This document shows, piece by piece, positions 17,667 through 25,693 of a DNA stretch of 64,000 bases. How positions within the stretch are numbered: position 1 is the stretch's first letter; the number at the start of each line of letters is the position of its first letter. The position numbers were made by a program, and so were the translations under genes. This DNA comes from F2B08 sp046260445 (GTDB lineage: Bacteria; Actinomycetota; Actinomycetes; Actinomycetales; Dermatophilaceae): contig JBHEPF010000127.1 of NCBI GenBank assembly GCA_046260445.1, positions 38,446 to 102,445 on the forward strand, written 5' to 3'. The notes beneath the pieces were generated by a model, which was given only the letters and a program-made list of their open reading frames with translations, did not search any database and was not told the origin of the DNA.

Positions 17667-17987
17667 ATGACCCTCGCCGCACTGCTTGACGCCGGGACCC
17701 TCGGCGCGGCCACCGGCGACGAGATCCCCTGCCAGCAGGAGGACCCGGAGCTCTGGTTCGCCGAGACGCCCGACGACGTCGAGTTCGCCAAGGCCCTGTG
17801 CGGGACCTGCCCCGTGCAGCGGGCCTGCCTCGACGGAGCCCGCCAGCGGCGAGAGCCGTGGGGCGTCTGGGGCGGCCAGCTCTTCATCGCCGGTGTCGTC
17901 GTCCCCCGCAAGCGACCGAGGGGCCGGCCCCGCAAGGACGCCGCGACGCTGGAGTCCGCGGGTGTTCTGGAGTCGAGCACGTCATAG
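17667..17987 (+). CDS. whiB7: redox-sensing transcription factor WhiB7
   Basis: 106 residues. Four Fe-S cysteines are visible (IPCQQED, ALCGTC, RACLDG), followed by the Wbl turn GVWGGQ. A C-terminal AT-hook RPRGRPRK is specific to WhiB7 (WblC). WhiB7 binds the primary sigma factor and AT-rich sequence upstream of the -35 to induce intrinsic antibiotic-resistance genes. The start at ATG 17667 has CAGGAGG 8 nt upstream. The frame is open further upstream but through non-conserved leader. The gene is preceded by a promoter, uORF and terminator described separately, so it is likely controlled by attenuation plus autoregulation. Confidence 0.95.
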   Translation: MTLAALLDAGTLGAATGDEIPCQQEDPELWFAETPDDVEFAKALCGTCPVQRACLDGARQRREPWGVWGGQLFIAGVVVPRKRPRGRPRKDAATLESAGVLESSTS

Positions 17988-17998
17988 GCTGAACAGTC

Positions 17999-18568
17999 AT
18001 GACGCGCCTGCAGATCGCCCAGGACCCGCACGCCGACGAGGTGCTGACCGCCGACGACTTCGCTCTGCTCGTCGGCATGCTCCTCGATCAACAGTTCCCG
18101 ATGGAGCGGGCCTTCGCCGGCCCCGCGAAGATCCTCGACCGCTTCGGCACTCTCGACCCGGTCCGGGTGGCAGGTGCGGAGCCGGAGGGTTTCGCCGACC
18201 TGTGCGCCACCCCGCCGGCAGTCCACCGCTACGGCCGCTCCATGGCCGGCCGGATCCAGGCGCTCGCCCGCGTGGTCGTCGACGACTACGACGGGCGGGC
18301 GTCCCGCATCTGGGAGGACGCAGAGTCGACGCGTGATCTGCTCGCCCGACTGCAGGCCCTTCCCGGGTTCGGTGAACAGAAGGCGCGGATCTTCGCCGCG
18401 CTCCTCGGCAAGCGTCTCGGCGTGTGCCATGACGGCTGGCGCGAGGCGATCGGCCCGTATGCGGAGCAGGGCTCGTTCCGCTCCGTCGCCGACGTCGTCG
18501 ACCCTGAGTCGCTCCAGAAGGTGCGCGACTTCAAGAAGCAGGCCAAGGCTGCCGCGAAGCGGGCCTGA
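17999..18568 (+). CDS. HhH-GPD-type base excision repair protein
   Basis: 189 residues, all helical. An N-terminal LLVGMLLDQQFPMERAF resembles the substrate-side helix of HhH-GPD glycosylases. LQALPGFGEQKARIFAALLGKRLGV (about residues 118-142) is a helix-hairpin-helix. The family is annotated as an actinobacterial HhH-GPD base-excision protein, shorter than Nth or MutY and without a 4Fe-4S cluster. The substrate is not known. The start at ATG 17999 is 8 nt after TAGGCT, which overlaps the end of whiB7, so a separate leaderless transcript is likely despite the 11-bp gap to whiB7. Confidence 0.8.
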   Translation: MTRLQIAQDPHADEVLTADDFALLVGMLLDQQFPMERAFAGPAKILDRFGTLDPVRVAGAEPEGFADLCATPPAVHRYGRSMAGRIQALARVVVDDYDGRASRIWEDAESTRDLLARLQALPGFGEQKARIFAALLGKRLGVCHDGWREAIGPYAEQGSFRSVADVVDPESLQKVRDFKKQAKAAAKRA

Positions 18569-18601
18569 CGACGCCGTTCCTCACGTCCGTGGTCAGTACA
18601 G

Positions 18602-19978
18602 CTAGATGAAGTCGTCCTCGTCGTCCAAGCCCTCGCGGTACTCGCTGTCGGCCGCCTCGATGGGCGGGAACGAGGCGCCCGGGATGAGCTCCTCTGCGAG
18701 ACGCCGACCGTCGACGTTCCCGCCGAGCTGGCAAAGCACGCCGATGCCACCAAGCCAGACCCGGTGAATGAGGAGGTAGTCGGGCGGCAGGTTCAGCTTC
18801 ATGCCCACGACCCAGTCGGGTTGACGGGGGTCGTTGATCCGGGCGCCGACGCCGCGCAACCAGTCCCGGGTGAAGGTGAACTCCTCGTCCAGCAGGGGGG
18901 TGAAGAACGGCATGAGATAACCGAGCAGCTGGTCCGGGTCGATCGAGACCGACTCCCGGATGAAGCCCTCCTCCTTGAGCCGGCGCGTCATCCCGTGCGA
19001 GTCGCCCCAGAGCGCGAAGGAGAGGATCTCGCCCAGGGCCGGAGGCATCCCGTCAGGAAGGCGGTTGACCGCGCCGAAGTCGAAGACGGCGAGTCGGCCG
19101 TCGGGCGTGATCCGGTAGTTGCCGGGGTGCGGGTCCGCGTGCAGCAGCCGGGCCCGGACCGGACCGCTCATGAGGAACTCGAGGTAGAGCCGGGCCGCGT
19201 GGTCACGCTCCTGCTGCGTGCCCGTCGCGATGATGTCGGAAAGCGGTCGGCCATCCACCCACTCGGTGACGAGCACCCGCTCGGACTGGGCGAGCACGTC
19301 GGGGATGAGGATGTGCGGGTGGTGCCGGAAGGCCCGCGCGAAGGCCTTCTGGTGGGAGGCCTCGAGGGCGTAGTCGAGCTCCTCCGACATCCGCTCCTTG
19401 AGCTCGGTCAGGATCGGGACCATGTCGATCCCGGGGACCAGCCCGCCGGCGAGCTTGGCGACCCGGGAGAGCTGGTTGAGGTCGCTCATGAGGGCCTTCG
19501 CCACCCCCGGGTACTGGATCTTCACGGCCACCTCACGCCCGTCCCGCCAGACGGCCCGGTGGACCTGGCCGATGGATGCGGCGGCGGCCGGCTTGTCGTC
19601 GAAGTGTTCGAACTTCGCTGTGCGCCAACGAGGTCCGAGCTGGTCGGCAAGGATCGCATGGACCCGTTCCGCTGCCATTGGAGGGGCCGCGTCCTGAAGC
19701 TTGGTGAGGGTCGCGCGGTAGGGGGCGACGAGCTCCTCGGGCATGGCGGCCTCCATGATCGAGAGCCCCTGACCGACCTTCATCGCACCGCCCTTGAGCT
19801 CGCCGAGCACCGCGAAGAGCTGCTCAGCGGTGCGGGTCTGGAGCTCGAGGGCCACCATCTCCGCGGGCCTGCCACCGACCCGCTTGCCCATGGCCCATGC
19901 GGTGCGGCCCGCAAAGCTGATCGGCAGCGTCGCGAGCTTGGCGGTGCGGGTCACGCCGCGCAGGGGCAGGTCGGTCAC
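18602..19978 (-). CDS. ABC1/AarF (UbiB-like) atypical kinase
   Basis: 458 residues from GTG 19978. ABC1 kinase landmarks are present: a KxGQ motif (GGAMKVGQGLSI), the alanine-rich nucleotide loop AAASIGQVHRA, the ATP-lysine VAVKIQYPG, the catalytic-loop segment HADPHPGNY and the metal-binding FDFGAVN. All key residues are intact, so ATPase or kinase activity is plausible. In bacteria without ubiquinone the role is unclear, possibly isoprenoid-lipid handling or quinone metabolism. The open frame continues upstream to 20353 but without conserved sequence. Convergent with the HhH-GPD gene, 89 bp downstream of the E1-like gene on the same strand. Confidence 0.85.
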   Translation of the reverse strand: MTDLPLRGVTRTAKLATLPISFAGRTAWAMGKRVGGRPAEMVALELQTRTAEQLFAVLGELKGGAMKVGQGLSIMEAAMPEELVAPYRATLTKLQDAAPPMAAERVHAILADQLGPRWRTAKFEHFDDKPAAAASIGQVHRAVWRDGREVAVKIQYPGVAKALMSDLNQLSRVAKLAGGLVPGIDMVPILTELKERMSEELDYALEASHQKAFARAFRHHPHILIPDVLAQSERVLVTEWVDGRPLSDIIATGTQQERDHAARLYLEFLMSGPVRARLLHADPHPGNYRITPDGRLAVFDFGAVNRLPDGMPPALGEILSFALWGDSHGMTRRLKEEGFIRESVSIDPDQLLGYLMPFFTPLLDEEFTFTRDWLRGVGARINDPRQPDWVVGMKLNLPPDYLLIHRVWLGGIGVLCQLGGNVDGRRLAEELIPGASFPPIEAADSEYREGLDDEDDFI

Positions 19979-20067
19979 GCTGACAGTCTCCCACCCTGTT
20001 CCACCGCGCCCGGTCGTCGAGGCCCGGGACGGGAACATCGGTGCGCATCGCCGCATGGACCCGTCTC

Positions 20068-21084
20068 TCACCCCACCGATCTCGACTGGCCGTGGGTGTC
20101 GCATTCCGGATGGACCTCCCATCGGGAGGTGGCGAGCGACGGGAGAGGGAGTGCGCTGTGCCACCGCATGCCGAGCGGCGGGGGATAGGCGTCGATGAGT
20201 CCCAGTGCGAGCATGGCGACCGTTCCGGCCGTGATCCCGGCCAGGCTCGGTTCCACGCGGGTCGGGTCGTTCTGAGCATCGGCGAGCAGATCGTCCCGGC
20301 CTAGGTCGGCCAGGAGCGTCGTCCCCTCGTGCAGCCAGATGCAGGTCAGGCACGGACCCGCACCAGGGACGACCAACGGCCCGATGTCGACCGAGCCGAC
20401 GCGCGCGATGACCGGAAGGTGCGCGATGGAGCGGCGCAGCCAGTCCGTCGCACGCAACCGGGGGAGCCGGGTGCCGACGGTGATGACGAGGCTTGGATCC
20501 GGGCCCCGGTCGTCAAGGTCCTCGCCGGCCCCGGCGTACCAGCCGCAGCGCACGGCTCCGACACGGGCGGCTCGCAGGAGGCGTGCGACGTCCTCGGCGA
20601 CGGTGCCCCGGCCGTCGATCACGACCCGTGCGCCCTCTCGACGGTCCTTGAGCGACAGCGGTGACCCGACGAGGACGCTCCTCTCGCCCCCGTGTCGTCG
20701 CCGGGCCAGTGACCAGGCGGACAGGTCGCCGCGATCCGGGCCCGCAGGGTGGCGGCGGGTGAGTCCGGCCTCCTCGAGCGCGTGGACGATCTCGACGACG
20801 CGGATCTGCGGGAGTCCGGTCGCGCCGGCGAGCGCCTCGGAGCGCACGGGGTCGCTGGCCTCGGCCAGGAGAGCGAGCAGACGGCTCGCCGGACCGGCCT
20901 CGTGCTGGGCCAGGCCGGTGAGGACGACGCCGTGGATCGGGTCCGGTCCGAGCTGCAGGGTGCCGTCGATGCGACTCTGGGGGCTCAAACCCGGGTGGAG
21001 GGGGTGCGCCAGGATGCCGGCCTTCGACTCGGAGGCGTTGCGGGGTGCAGCGGCGGTGCGCAGGTGTGCCGGGGACGAGCTCAT
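20068..21084 (-). CDS. orphan E1-like (ThiF/TOMM cyclodehydratase-like) protein
   Basis: 338 residues. After a short disordered N-terminus, residues about 40-115 look like a winged-helix, RRE-type domain (LLALLAEASDPVRSEALAGATGL, VVEIVHALEEAGL). Residues about 135-330 have an E1-like Rossmann core (VVIDGRGTVAEDVARLLRAARVG). A Cys pair in GPCLTCIW and a Cys-x2-His near the end (HPECDTHG) could be a zinc site. The canonical GxGGxG loop is altered, so ATP use is doubtful. No ribosomally made peptide, YcaO or dehydrogenase gene is nearby. It sits upstream of the ABC1 kinase gene on the same strand. Confidence 0.6.
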   Translation of the reverse strand: MSSSPAHLRTAAAPRNASESKAGILAHPLHPGLSPQSRIDGTLQLGPDPIHGVVLTGLAQHEAGPASRLLALLAEASDPVRSEALAGATGLPQIRVVEIVHALEEAGLTRRHPAGPDRGDLSAWSLARRRHGGERSVLVGSPLSLKDRREGARVVIDGRGTVAEDVARLLRAARVGAVRCGWYAGAGEDLDDRGPDPSLVITVGTRLPRLRATDWLRRSIAHLPVIARVGSVDIGPLVVPGAGPCLTCIWLHEGTTLLADLGRDDLLADAQNDPTRVEPSLAGITAGTVAMLALGLIDAYPPPLGMRWHSALPLPSLATSRWEVHPECDTHGQSRSVG

Positions 21085-21194
21085 GGCGACCGAGTCAACC
21101 GGGAGCACCCGCGCGGTGCACGGGGTTGTCCACAATCACGCCGAAAGCGGGTGAACGAGGGTGCCCACTCGGGATCCGGGGTGCCCCTGACGCA

Positions 21195-21230
21195 CGAACG
21201 GGCGGGACCGTGGAGGGTCCCACCCGTTCG
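21195..21230 (-). terminator. hairpin terminator downstream of the DUF5679 gene
   Basis: The inverted repeat CGAACGGG-x-GGGACC pairs with GGTCCC-x-CCCGTTCG with one mismatch and a 5-7 nt loop. There is no T-tract on either side, so it may be a Rho-independent-like or RNA-stabilising hairpin. It lies between the zinc-ribbon gene and the E1-like gene, both on the minus strand. Confidence 0.6.
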
Positions 21231-21277
21231 GTGGTGGACCGCTGTCGCGGCCCCGTGTGGACGTCAGTCCCGGTGCG

Positions 21278-21439
21278 TCAGGCCTTGCCGAGGATGCGGT
21301 TGAGGTTGGTGCCGCAGTCCGGGCACTTGCCCTTGGCCATCCGGCGGCCGTTCTCGGACACGACGACCTTGCCCTCGGCCTCCTTCTTGGCCTTGCACTT
21401 GACGCAGTAGAACTCGCCCTTGTAGGTCTCTTCAGCCAT
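21278..21439 (-). CDS. DUF5679 zinc-ribbon protein
   Basis: 53 residues. Two cysteine pairs, YCVKCKAKK and GKCPDCGTN, enclose a basic core (NGRRMAKGKC) and make a one-domain zinc ribbon. The family DUF5679 is small, conserved in actinobacteria and of unknown function. The charge suggests nucleic-acid contact. The start at ATG 21439 has AAGGAGAAACC upstream. Its strong ribosome site, its own terminator and a repeat-rich upstream region suggest a well-expressed, regulated monocistronic gene. Confidence 0.85.
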   Translation of the reverse strand: MAEETYKGEFYCVKCKAKKEAEGKVVVSENGRRMAKGKCPDCGTNLNRILGKA

Positions 21440-21568
21440 GGTTTCTCCTTTGGTCAAACCCTTGCGGTCACCGGCGCGATGGCGCCCTGCCGTGAAGGGG
21501 CTGCCTACGACCATAAACGAGCACGTGGGCAGGTCCGGGCCATCTTCCGCTCGGCGCGTCGCGACTTC

Positions 21569-21612
21569 TCACAACATTCACCCCATATGTCACAAGCGCA
21601 CCATGCGTCACA
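21569..21612 (-). promoter_or_regulatory. triple TGTGA/TCACA direct repeats upstream of the DUF5679 gene
   Basis: TCACA occurs at 21569-21573, 21590-21594 and 21608-21612 (TGTGA on the minus strand), spaced by 21 and 18 bp in an AT-richer pocket. Helical-turn spacing in front of the DUF5679 gene suggests repeated binding of one regulator. The regulator is not identified. Confidence 0.35.
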
Positions 21613-21632
21613 GATTCAGGCGGTTGGTGTGC

Positions 21633-22241
21633 TCAGCCCTCGATGACGGCGCGGTCCCTCGCGAGGTCCTGACCTCGGGTGATGAGGATGCCGAGGTCGG
21701 CCACGACGTCGTCCGGAAGGGCCTCGATGGGCCACCAGCGCACGTCGAGAGACTCCGAACTGCGTCGCGGCTCGGCGCCGACGGGAGCCCAGCCGGCGAA
21801 GCGAACGTCGAGGTGCGCCGCGCAGCGCCCGAATCGCGCGCCGAGGCTATGCCGGTGCAGGTCGACGATCCGCGGATCGACCGCGACCGCGTCGATGCCC
21901 GACTCCTCACGGACCTCCCGGTCGGCGGCCGCATACAGCGTCGGGTCGGTGGCCTCGACGTGCCCGCCGAACTGCAGCCAGGCGTGTGCCTTGGTGTGCA
22001 GGGTGAGGAGCACGCGCTCGCTGCGGTGGTCGAACACGATGCACGAGGCGGTGAGGTGCACCGGCGGTCCGGCCTTGAAGACCGCCGTGTCGTCCCCGAG
22101 TGCGTCGAGGTATGCGGTGCGCAGCTCCGCCTGCTCACTGTCGGCCGGCTCGAACCGCCGCAGCGTCGTCACCGCGTCCCGCCAGGCGGGCGAGCGGCGT
22201 GGAGCGACTCCCTCGGCGAACCCATCAGCGGGTCCGCTCAT
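21633..22241 (-). CDS. NUDIX hydrolase
   Basis: 202 residues. The Nudix box GGHVEATDPTLYAAADREVR continues to EESGI (about residues 92-115). The spacing of the Glu and Arg residues is intact, with a slightly long GGH entry rather than GGx. The surrounding HLTASCIVFDHRSERVLLTLHTKAHAW is typical of actinobacterial NUDIX proteins that act on nucleotide or sugar-nucleotide pyrophosphates. The substrate is not predictable. Its ATG overlaps the stop of the zincin-like gene (ATGA at 22238-22241), so the two are translationally coupled. Confidence 0.88.
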   Translation of the reverse strand: MSGPADGFAEGVAPRRSPAWRDAVTTLRRFEPADSEQAELRTAYLDALGDDTAVFKAGPPVHLTASCIVFDHRSERVLLTLHTKAHAWLQFGGHVEATDPTLYAAADREVREESGIDAVAVDPRIVDLHRHSLGARFGRCAAHLDVRFAGWAPVGAEPRRSSESLDVRWWPIEALPDDVVADLGILITRGQDLARDRAVIEG

Positions 22242-23827
22242 GGGGTGGGCGGGCCCTCGTCCCGGGCGGGGCGGTCCTGGCCGTCCGAGCCCCCGTTGTC
22301 GGTCGGCCCATCCGACGACCCGGGCTCAGCGAGCAGCTTGGCCAGCTCGGCGTCGAAGTCGTCGCTCGCGGGTGCGCCGAAGCGGTCGACATAGCCCAGG
22401 GGGTCGTCCAGGTCCGACGACCGGGGTGCGACGTCCGGGTGCTGCCACATGTCGTCGCGCGCCGTCCGCCCGTGCCGGTCCTCCATCGCCCGGAAGAGAT
22501 TGGCGGCATCGCGCAGCCGGCGCGGCCGCAGGTCGAGGCCGACGAGCCCGCGGAAGACCTTCTCGCCCGGCCCCCCGCTCGCCCGGCGCCGGCGAATGGC
22601 CTCACCGAGCGCTGCACCGTGAGGGAGGGTCGCCGTGGTCGCAGCCTCGGCGACGACGTCGACCCACCCCTCGATGAGGGCGAGCGAGGTCTCGAGGCGA
22701 TCCAGGGCCCGCGACTGTGCCGCGCTCGGAGTCGGCGCGAAGAGTGAGCCGCTCAGCGCCGACTGGAGCGCCTCGGGGTCGTGCAGGTCGACGTCGCGCA
22801 GCTGGGACTCGATGCCGTCCAGGTCGAAGGTGATGTCGGCGGCGTAGTCGCGCACTGCGGCCAGCACCTGCGGCCCGAGCCAGGGCACCTGGGCGAACAG
22901 CCGCGTGCGGGCCACCTCCCGCACCGCGAGGTAGAGGCGGACCTCGGCAGCATCGACGGACAGCCCTGCGGCCAGGTCATCGATCGCTGCCGGTAGGAGG
23001 ACGACGTGGTCGTCCGGCACGAGCGGGAGCCCCACGTCACTTCCGGTGAGGACCTCCTGGCTGAGCGTTCCGATCGCCTGCCCCAGCTGGGTGGAGAACA
23101 TCCCGGCACTCAACCGCTCGAGCATCCCCTGCATCTGGCCCATGACCACCGCCGGGTCCATGCCCGGCGGCAGCATGCCCTGCAGCTCCGGCGGCAGCTC
23201 CCCGGCCCCGCCGGTGAGCTGGTCGAGCTGGTTCTTCGACGCCGTGGCCATGGCGCCGGACAGTCCCGTGGCGATCGGGCCGACGAGCTCACTCCAGAGC
23301 GGCATCGTCTCCTCAGTCCAGTTGAGCGGGGTCCACGCGTGCGCCCAGGCCGTATGCGGGGGCAGCGTGGTCGCCTCGTCGACCCAGAGCGAGGCGATGC
23401 GGACGGCCTCCGACACGGAGCGTGCGGCGTTGTCCTCCACCTCGTCAGGGGTCCGCCCCGCGGCGACCGCGCCCGAGACCACACCCCGGGCCGCCATGAG
23501 CGCCGCGTCCTGGTCGATGGCTCCCGGGCCGGCCCCACCTCCGCCGAAGAGCCCGCCGAGCATGCCGGCGCCCGCTCCCGACATCATCGACTGCACCTGG
23601 CTCATCGCCTGCTCGATGACGTCGGGATCCATCCGGTCCAGACCGAGGTTGCTCATCAGTCCGGCCATCTCCGGTGGCACGGGACCGCCGGTGAGGCTCT
23701 CGAACATCTTCTCGAGCTCCGGCGGCAGCCCGGACGATACGGGCTCATCAGGCCCGGGGGTCTCCTCGAACTCGTCGTCGGGTCGGTCATGCGGCTGGAT
23801 GTCATCGGGCACCCTGCCATTGTCCAT
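22238..23827 (-). CDS. zincin-like (putative hydrolase / F420-associated) protein
   Basis: About 529 residues. The N-terminus is acidic and disordered. A Gly/Met-rich stretch with SMMSGAGAGMLGGLFGGGGAG precedes a helical domain. The family is the actinobacterial zincin-like hydrolase group (Zincin_2 / F420-associated). The would-be active-site helix reads ALIEGWVDVVAEAA. It keeps a Glu but has no HExxH motif, so peptidase activity is doubtful. Start ATG 23827 (a GTG directly before it at 23830 is possible). It is co-directional and overlapping with the NUDIX gene and divergent from moaE. Confidence 0.75.
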   Translation of the reverse strand: MDNGRVPDDIQPHDRPDDEFEETPGPDEPVSSGLPPELEKMFESLTGGPVPPEMAGLMSNLGLDRMDPDVIEQAMSQVQSMMSGAGAGMLGGLFGGGGAGPGAIDQDAALMAARGVVSGAVAAGRTPDEVEDNAARSVSEAVRIASLWVDEATTLPPHTAWAHAWTPLNWTEETMPLWSELVGPIATGLSGAMATASKNQLDQLTGGAGELPPELQGMLPPGMDPAVVMGQMQGMLERLSAGMFSTQLGQAIGTLSQEVLTGSDVGLPLVPDDHVVLLPAAIDDLAAGLSVDAAEVRLYLAVREVARTRLFAQVPWLGPQVLAAVRDYAADITFDLDGIESQLRDVDLHDPEALQSALSGSLFAPTPSAAQSRALDRLETSLALIEGWVDVVAEAATTATLPHGAALGEAIRRRRASGGPGEKVFRGLVGLDLRPRRLRDAANLFRAMEDRHGRTARDDMWQHPDVAPRSSDLDDPLGYVDRFGAPASDDFDAELAKLLAEPGSSDGPTDNGGSDGQDRPARDEGPPTP

Positions 23828-24020
23828 CACCGGAACGTGCAGGGTCTCAACGGGCGTGGGCGAAACCTGCCGGCCCTCTCGATCGTTCCCCTCCTGACGA
23901 CCGCCGGCCCGCCACGGCGGCGTGGGCTGTCAGAACGTCCCGCGCGTCGCATACGGTTGGCTGTCCGGCGGCACGCCCGTCAGCCGCCCGCCCCACAGGC
24001 TCGACCCAGGAGAGACCACG

Positions 24021-24455
24021 GTGCCGCAGTCCCACCCGCGTGTCGCGCTCGTCGACATCCGCGATCACGCGCTCTCCCTCGACGAGGTCGTGGCGGCGGT
24101 GTCCCGGCCCGGTCACGGCGCCGTCGTGACCTTCACTGGCGTCGTCCGCGACCACGACGGAGCCAGAAATGTCACGGGGCTCGACTACTCGGCGCATCCG
24201 TCCGCCGTCGACCTGCTCGCCGCCTCCTGCGCACGCGTCGTCGATACCCACCCCGACGTGGTCGTGGCCGCCGTGCACCGCACCGGGCCCCTCGCCCTCG
24301 GCGACCTCGCCGTGGTCCTCGCCGCGGGTGCGCCCCACCGGGGTGCGGCGTTCGCCGCGTCCCGAGCCCTCATCGACGACCTGAAGGCCAGCGTCCCGAT
24401 CTGGAAGCACCAGAGCTTCACCGACGGCTCGGACGAGTGGGTCGGGCTTCCGTGA
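24021..24455 (+). CDS. moaE: molybdopterin synthase catalytic subunit MoaE
   Basis: 144 residues. Conserved MoaE features are GAVVTFTGVVRDHDGARNV, a central HRTGPLALGD, and the C-terminal catalytic-lysine segment LKASVPIWKHQSF followed by WVGLP. With MoaD it inserts the dithiolene sulfurs of molybdopterin. GTG 24021 follows AGGAGAG at about 7 nt. No MoaD gene is seen here. The sulfur activator MoeZ is at 4.4 kb. The stop overlaps the next gene's GTG (GTGA), so the pair is coupled. Confidence 0.92.
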   Translation: MPQSHPRVALVDIRDHALSLDEVVAAVSRPGHGAVVTFTGVVRDHDGARNVTGLDYSAHPSAVDLLAASCARVVDTHPDVVVAAVHRTGPLALGDLAVVLAAGAPHRGAAFAASRALIDDLKASVPIWKHQSFTDGSDEWVGLP

Positions 24456-25528
24456 CGACGCGCACGCTGCCCGAACGGCAACGGCTCGGGTGCGGCGCGG
24501 CCGCGGTCCTGCTCGCCGGCCTGGCCGGCATGGTTCTCGCGATCGTCCTGGCCCAGGTCACGCTGCCCTACGCGATCATGACGCCTGGGCCGGTGACGAA
24601 CACGCTCGGGGAGGTCGGCGACGGCACTCCGCTCATCGCGGTCGAGGGGGCGCCGACCTACCCCACGGACGGGGAGCTGAACTTCACGACCGTCCGGGTC
24701 GGCGGCGGGCCCGGCAACGAGACGACCATCGTCGACTACCTCTCGGCGGTCTTCTCGTCGGAGGCGACGATCCTTCCGGTGGAGCAGGTGTTCCCGCGTG
24801 GGGCGACGCGCACGGAGATCCGTGATGAAAACGAGGCCGAGATGGTCGGCTCCCAGCAGGAGGCCGCGGCGGTGGCGTTGAGCGCCCTGGGGTATGCGGT
24901 GCGGGAGACGGTGACCATCGTCGAGGTCGATGAGTCCTCCGCCTTCCTCGACCTCCTCCAGGGGGGCGATGTCGTGGTCGGTGTGAACGAGGTACCGACC
25001 GATGGCGCGGATGCGATCCGTGCCGAGGTGGCCAAGGTCCCGGTGGGAGAGCCGGTCTCGGTGAGCGTCCTGCGTGACGGCGCGGAGGCCACGGTCGAGG
25101 GGTCGACGATCGAGGCCGGGGGGCGGTCCGTGCTCGGGATCTATCTGTCCCGGGCGTTCGACTCCGACGTGGACATCACGATCACGGCCGGCGAGGTGGG
25201 TGGTCCATCGGCGGGGATGATGTTCGCCCTCGGCGTCTACGACGTGCTCACCGAGGGCTCCCTGACCGGCGGGAGGGAGATCTCCGGCACCGGGACGATC
25301 ACGGTCGACGGCCAGGTCGGCCCGATCGGCGGGATCGTCCAAAAGGTGGTGGGGGCCAAGGACGACGGGTCGGAGTACTTCCTCGCACCTCCGGGCAACT
25401 GCGCCGAGCTCGACGGCAGGGTGCCGGGCGACATCGAGGTATTCGCAGTCGCGACGTTCGAGGATGCACTGGCTGCGGTGGAGGGCATCTCGTCCGGCGC
25501 GATCGACGATCTGCCACGCTGCGGCTGA
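24452..25528 (+). CDS. YlbL-type membrane-anchored PDZ / Lon-like serine protease
   Basis: 358 residues. One N-terminal membrane helix (about 12-38: GCGAAAVLLAGLAGMVLAIV) is followed by an extracytoplasmic part. A PDZ domain (about 155-225, with LLQGGDVVVGVN) and a Lon S16-type catalytic domain follow. The latter shows the Ser motif GGPSAGMMFALG and the Lys motif GGIVQKVVGAKDDG, so the Ser-Lys dyad appears intact. Homologues degrade or regulate envelope or stress proteins (for example YlbL with DisA-related checkpoint control in Bacillus). Start GTG 24452 overlaps the moaE stop. Confidence 0.9.
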   Translation: MTTRTLPERQRLGCGAAAVLLAGLAGMVLAIVLAQVTLPYAIMTPGPVTNTLGEVGDGTPLIAVEGAPTYPTDGELNFTTVRVGGGPGNETTIVDYLSAVFSSEATILPVEQVFPRGATRTEIRDENEAEMVGSQQEAAAVALSALGYAVRETVTIVEVDESSAFLDLLQGGDVVVGVNEVPTDGADAIRAEVAKVPVGEPVSVSVLRDGAEATVEGSTIEAGGRSVLGIYLSRAFDSDVDITITAGEVGGPSAGMMFALGVYDVLTEGSLTGGREISGTGTITVDGQVGPIGGIVQKVVGAKDDGSEYFLAPPGNCAELDGRVPGDIEVFAVATFEDALAAVEGISSGAIDDLPRCG

Positions 25529-25693
25529 CCCGGGTTGCCACCCCCCGTCCCCGTCGGCCAACGTCGACCCCGACGTGCTGAGGACGACGACCGCAGCCGT
25601 CGCCCACGCCACAGAGACGCTCGCCTCGCGCCGCTGGCTCGCTGACCCTGACGTGTTCACCGCGGGTAGGTCACTCGCGCGACACTTCCTCCC

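Noticed and set aside
19979..20353. N-terminal extension of the ABC1 kinase to 20353
   Set aside because: It would overlap the E1-like gene, has no ribosome site and adds low-complexity, non-conserved sequence. GTG 19978 starts exactly at the conserved part.
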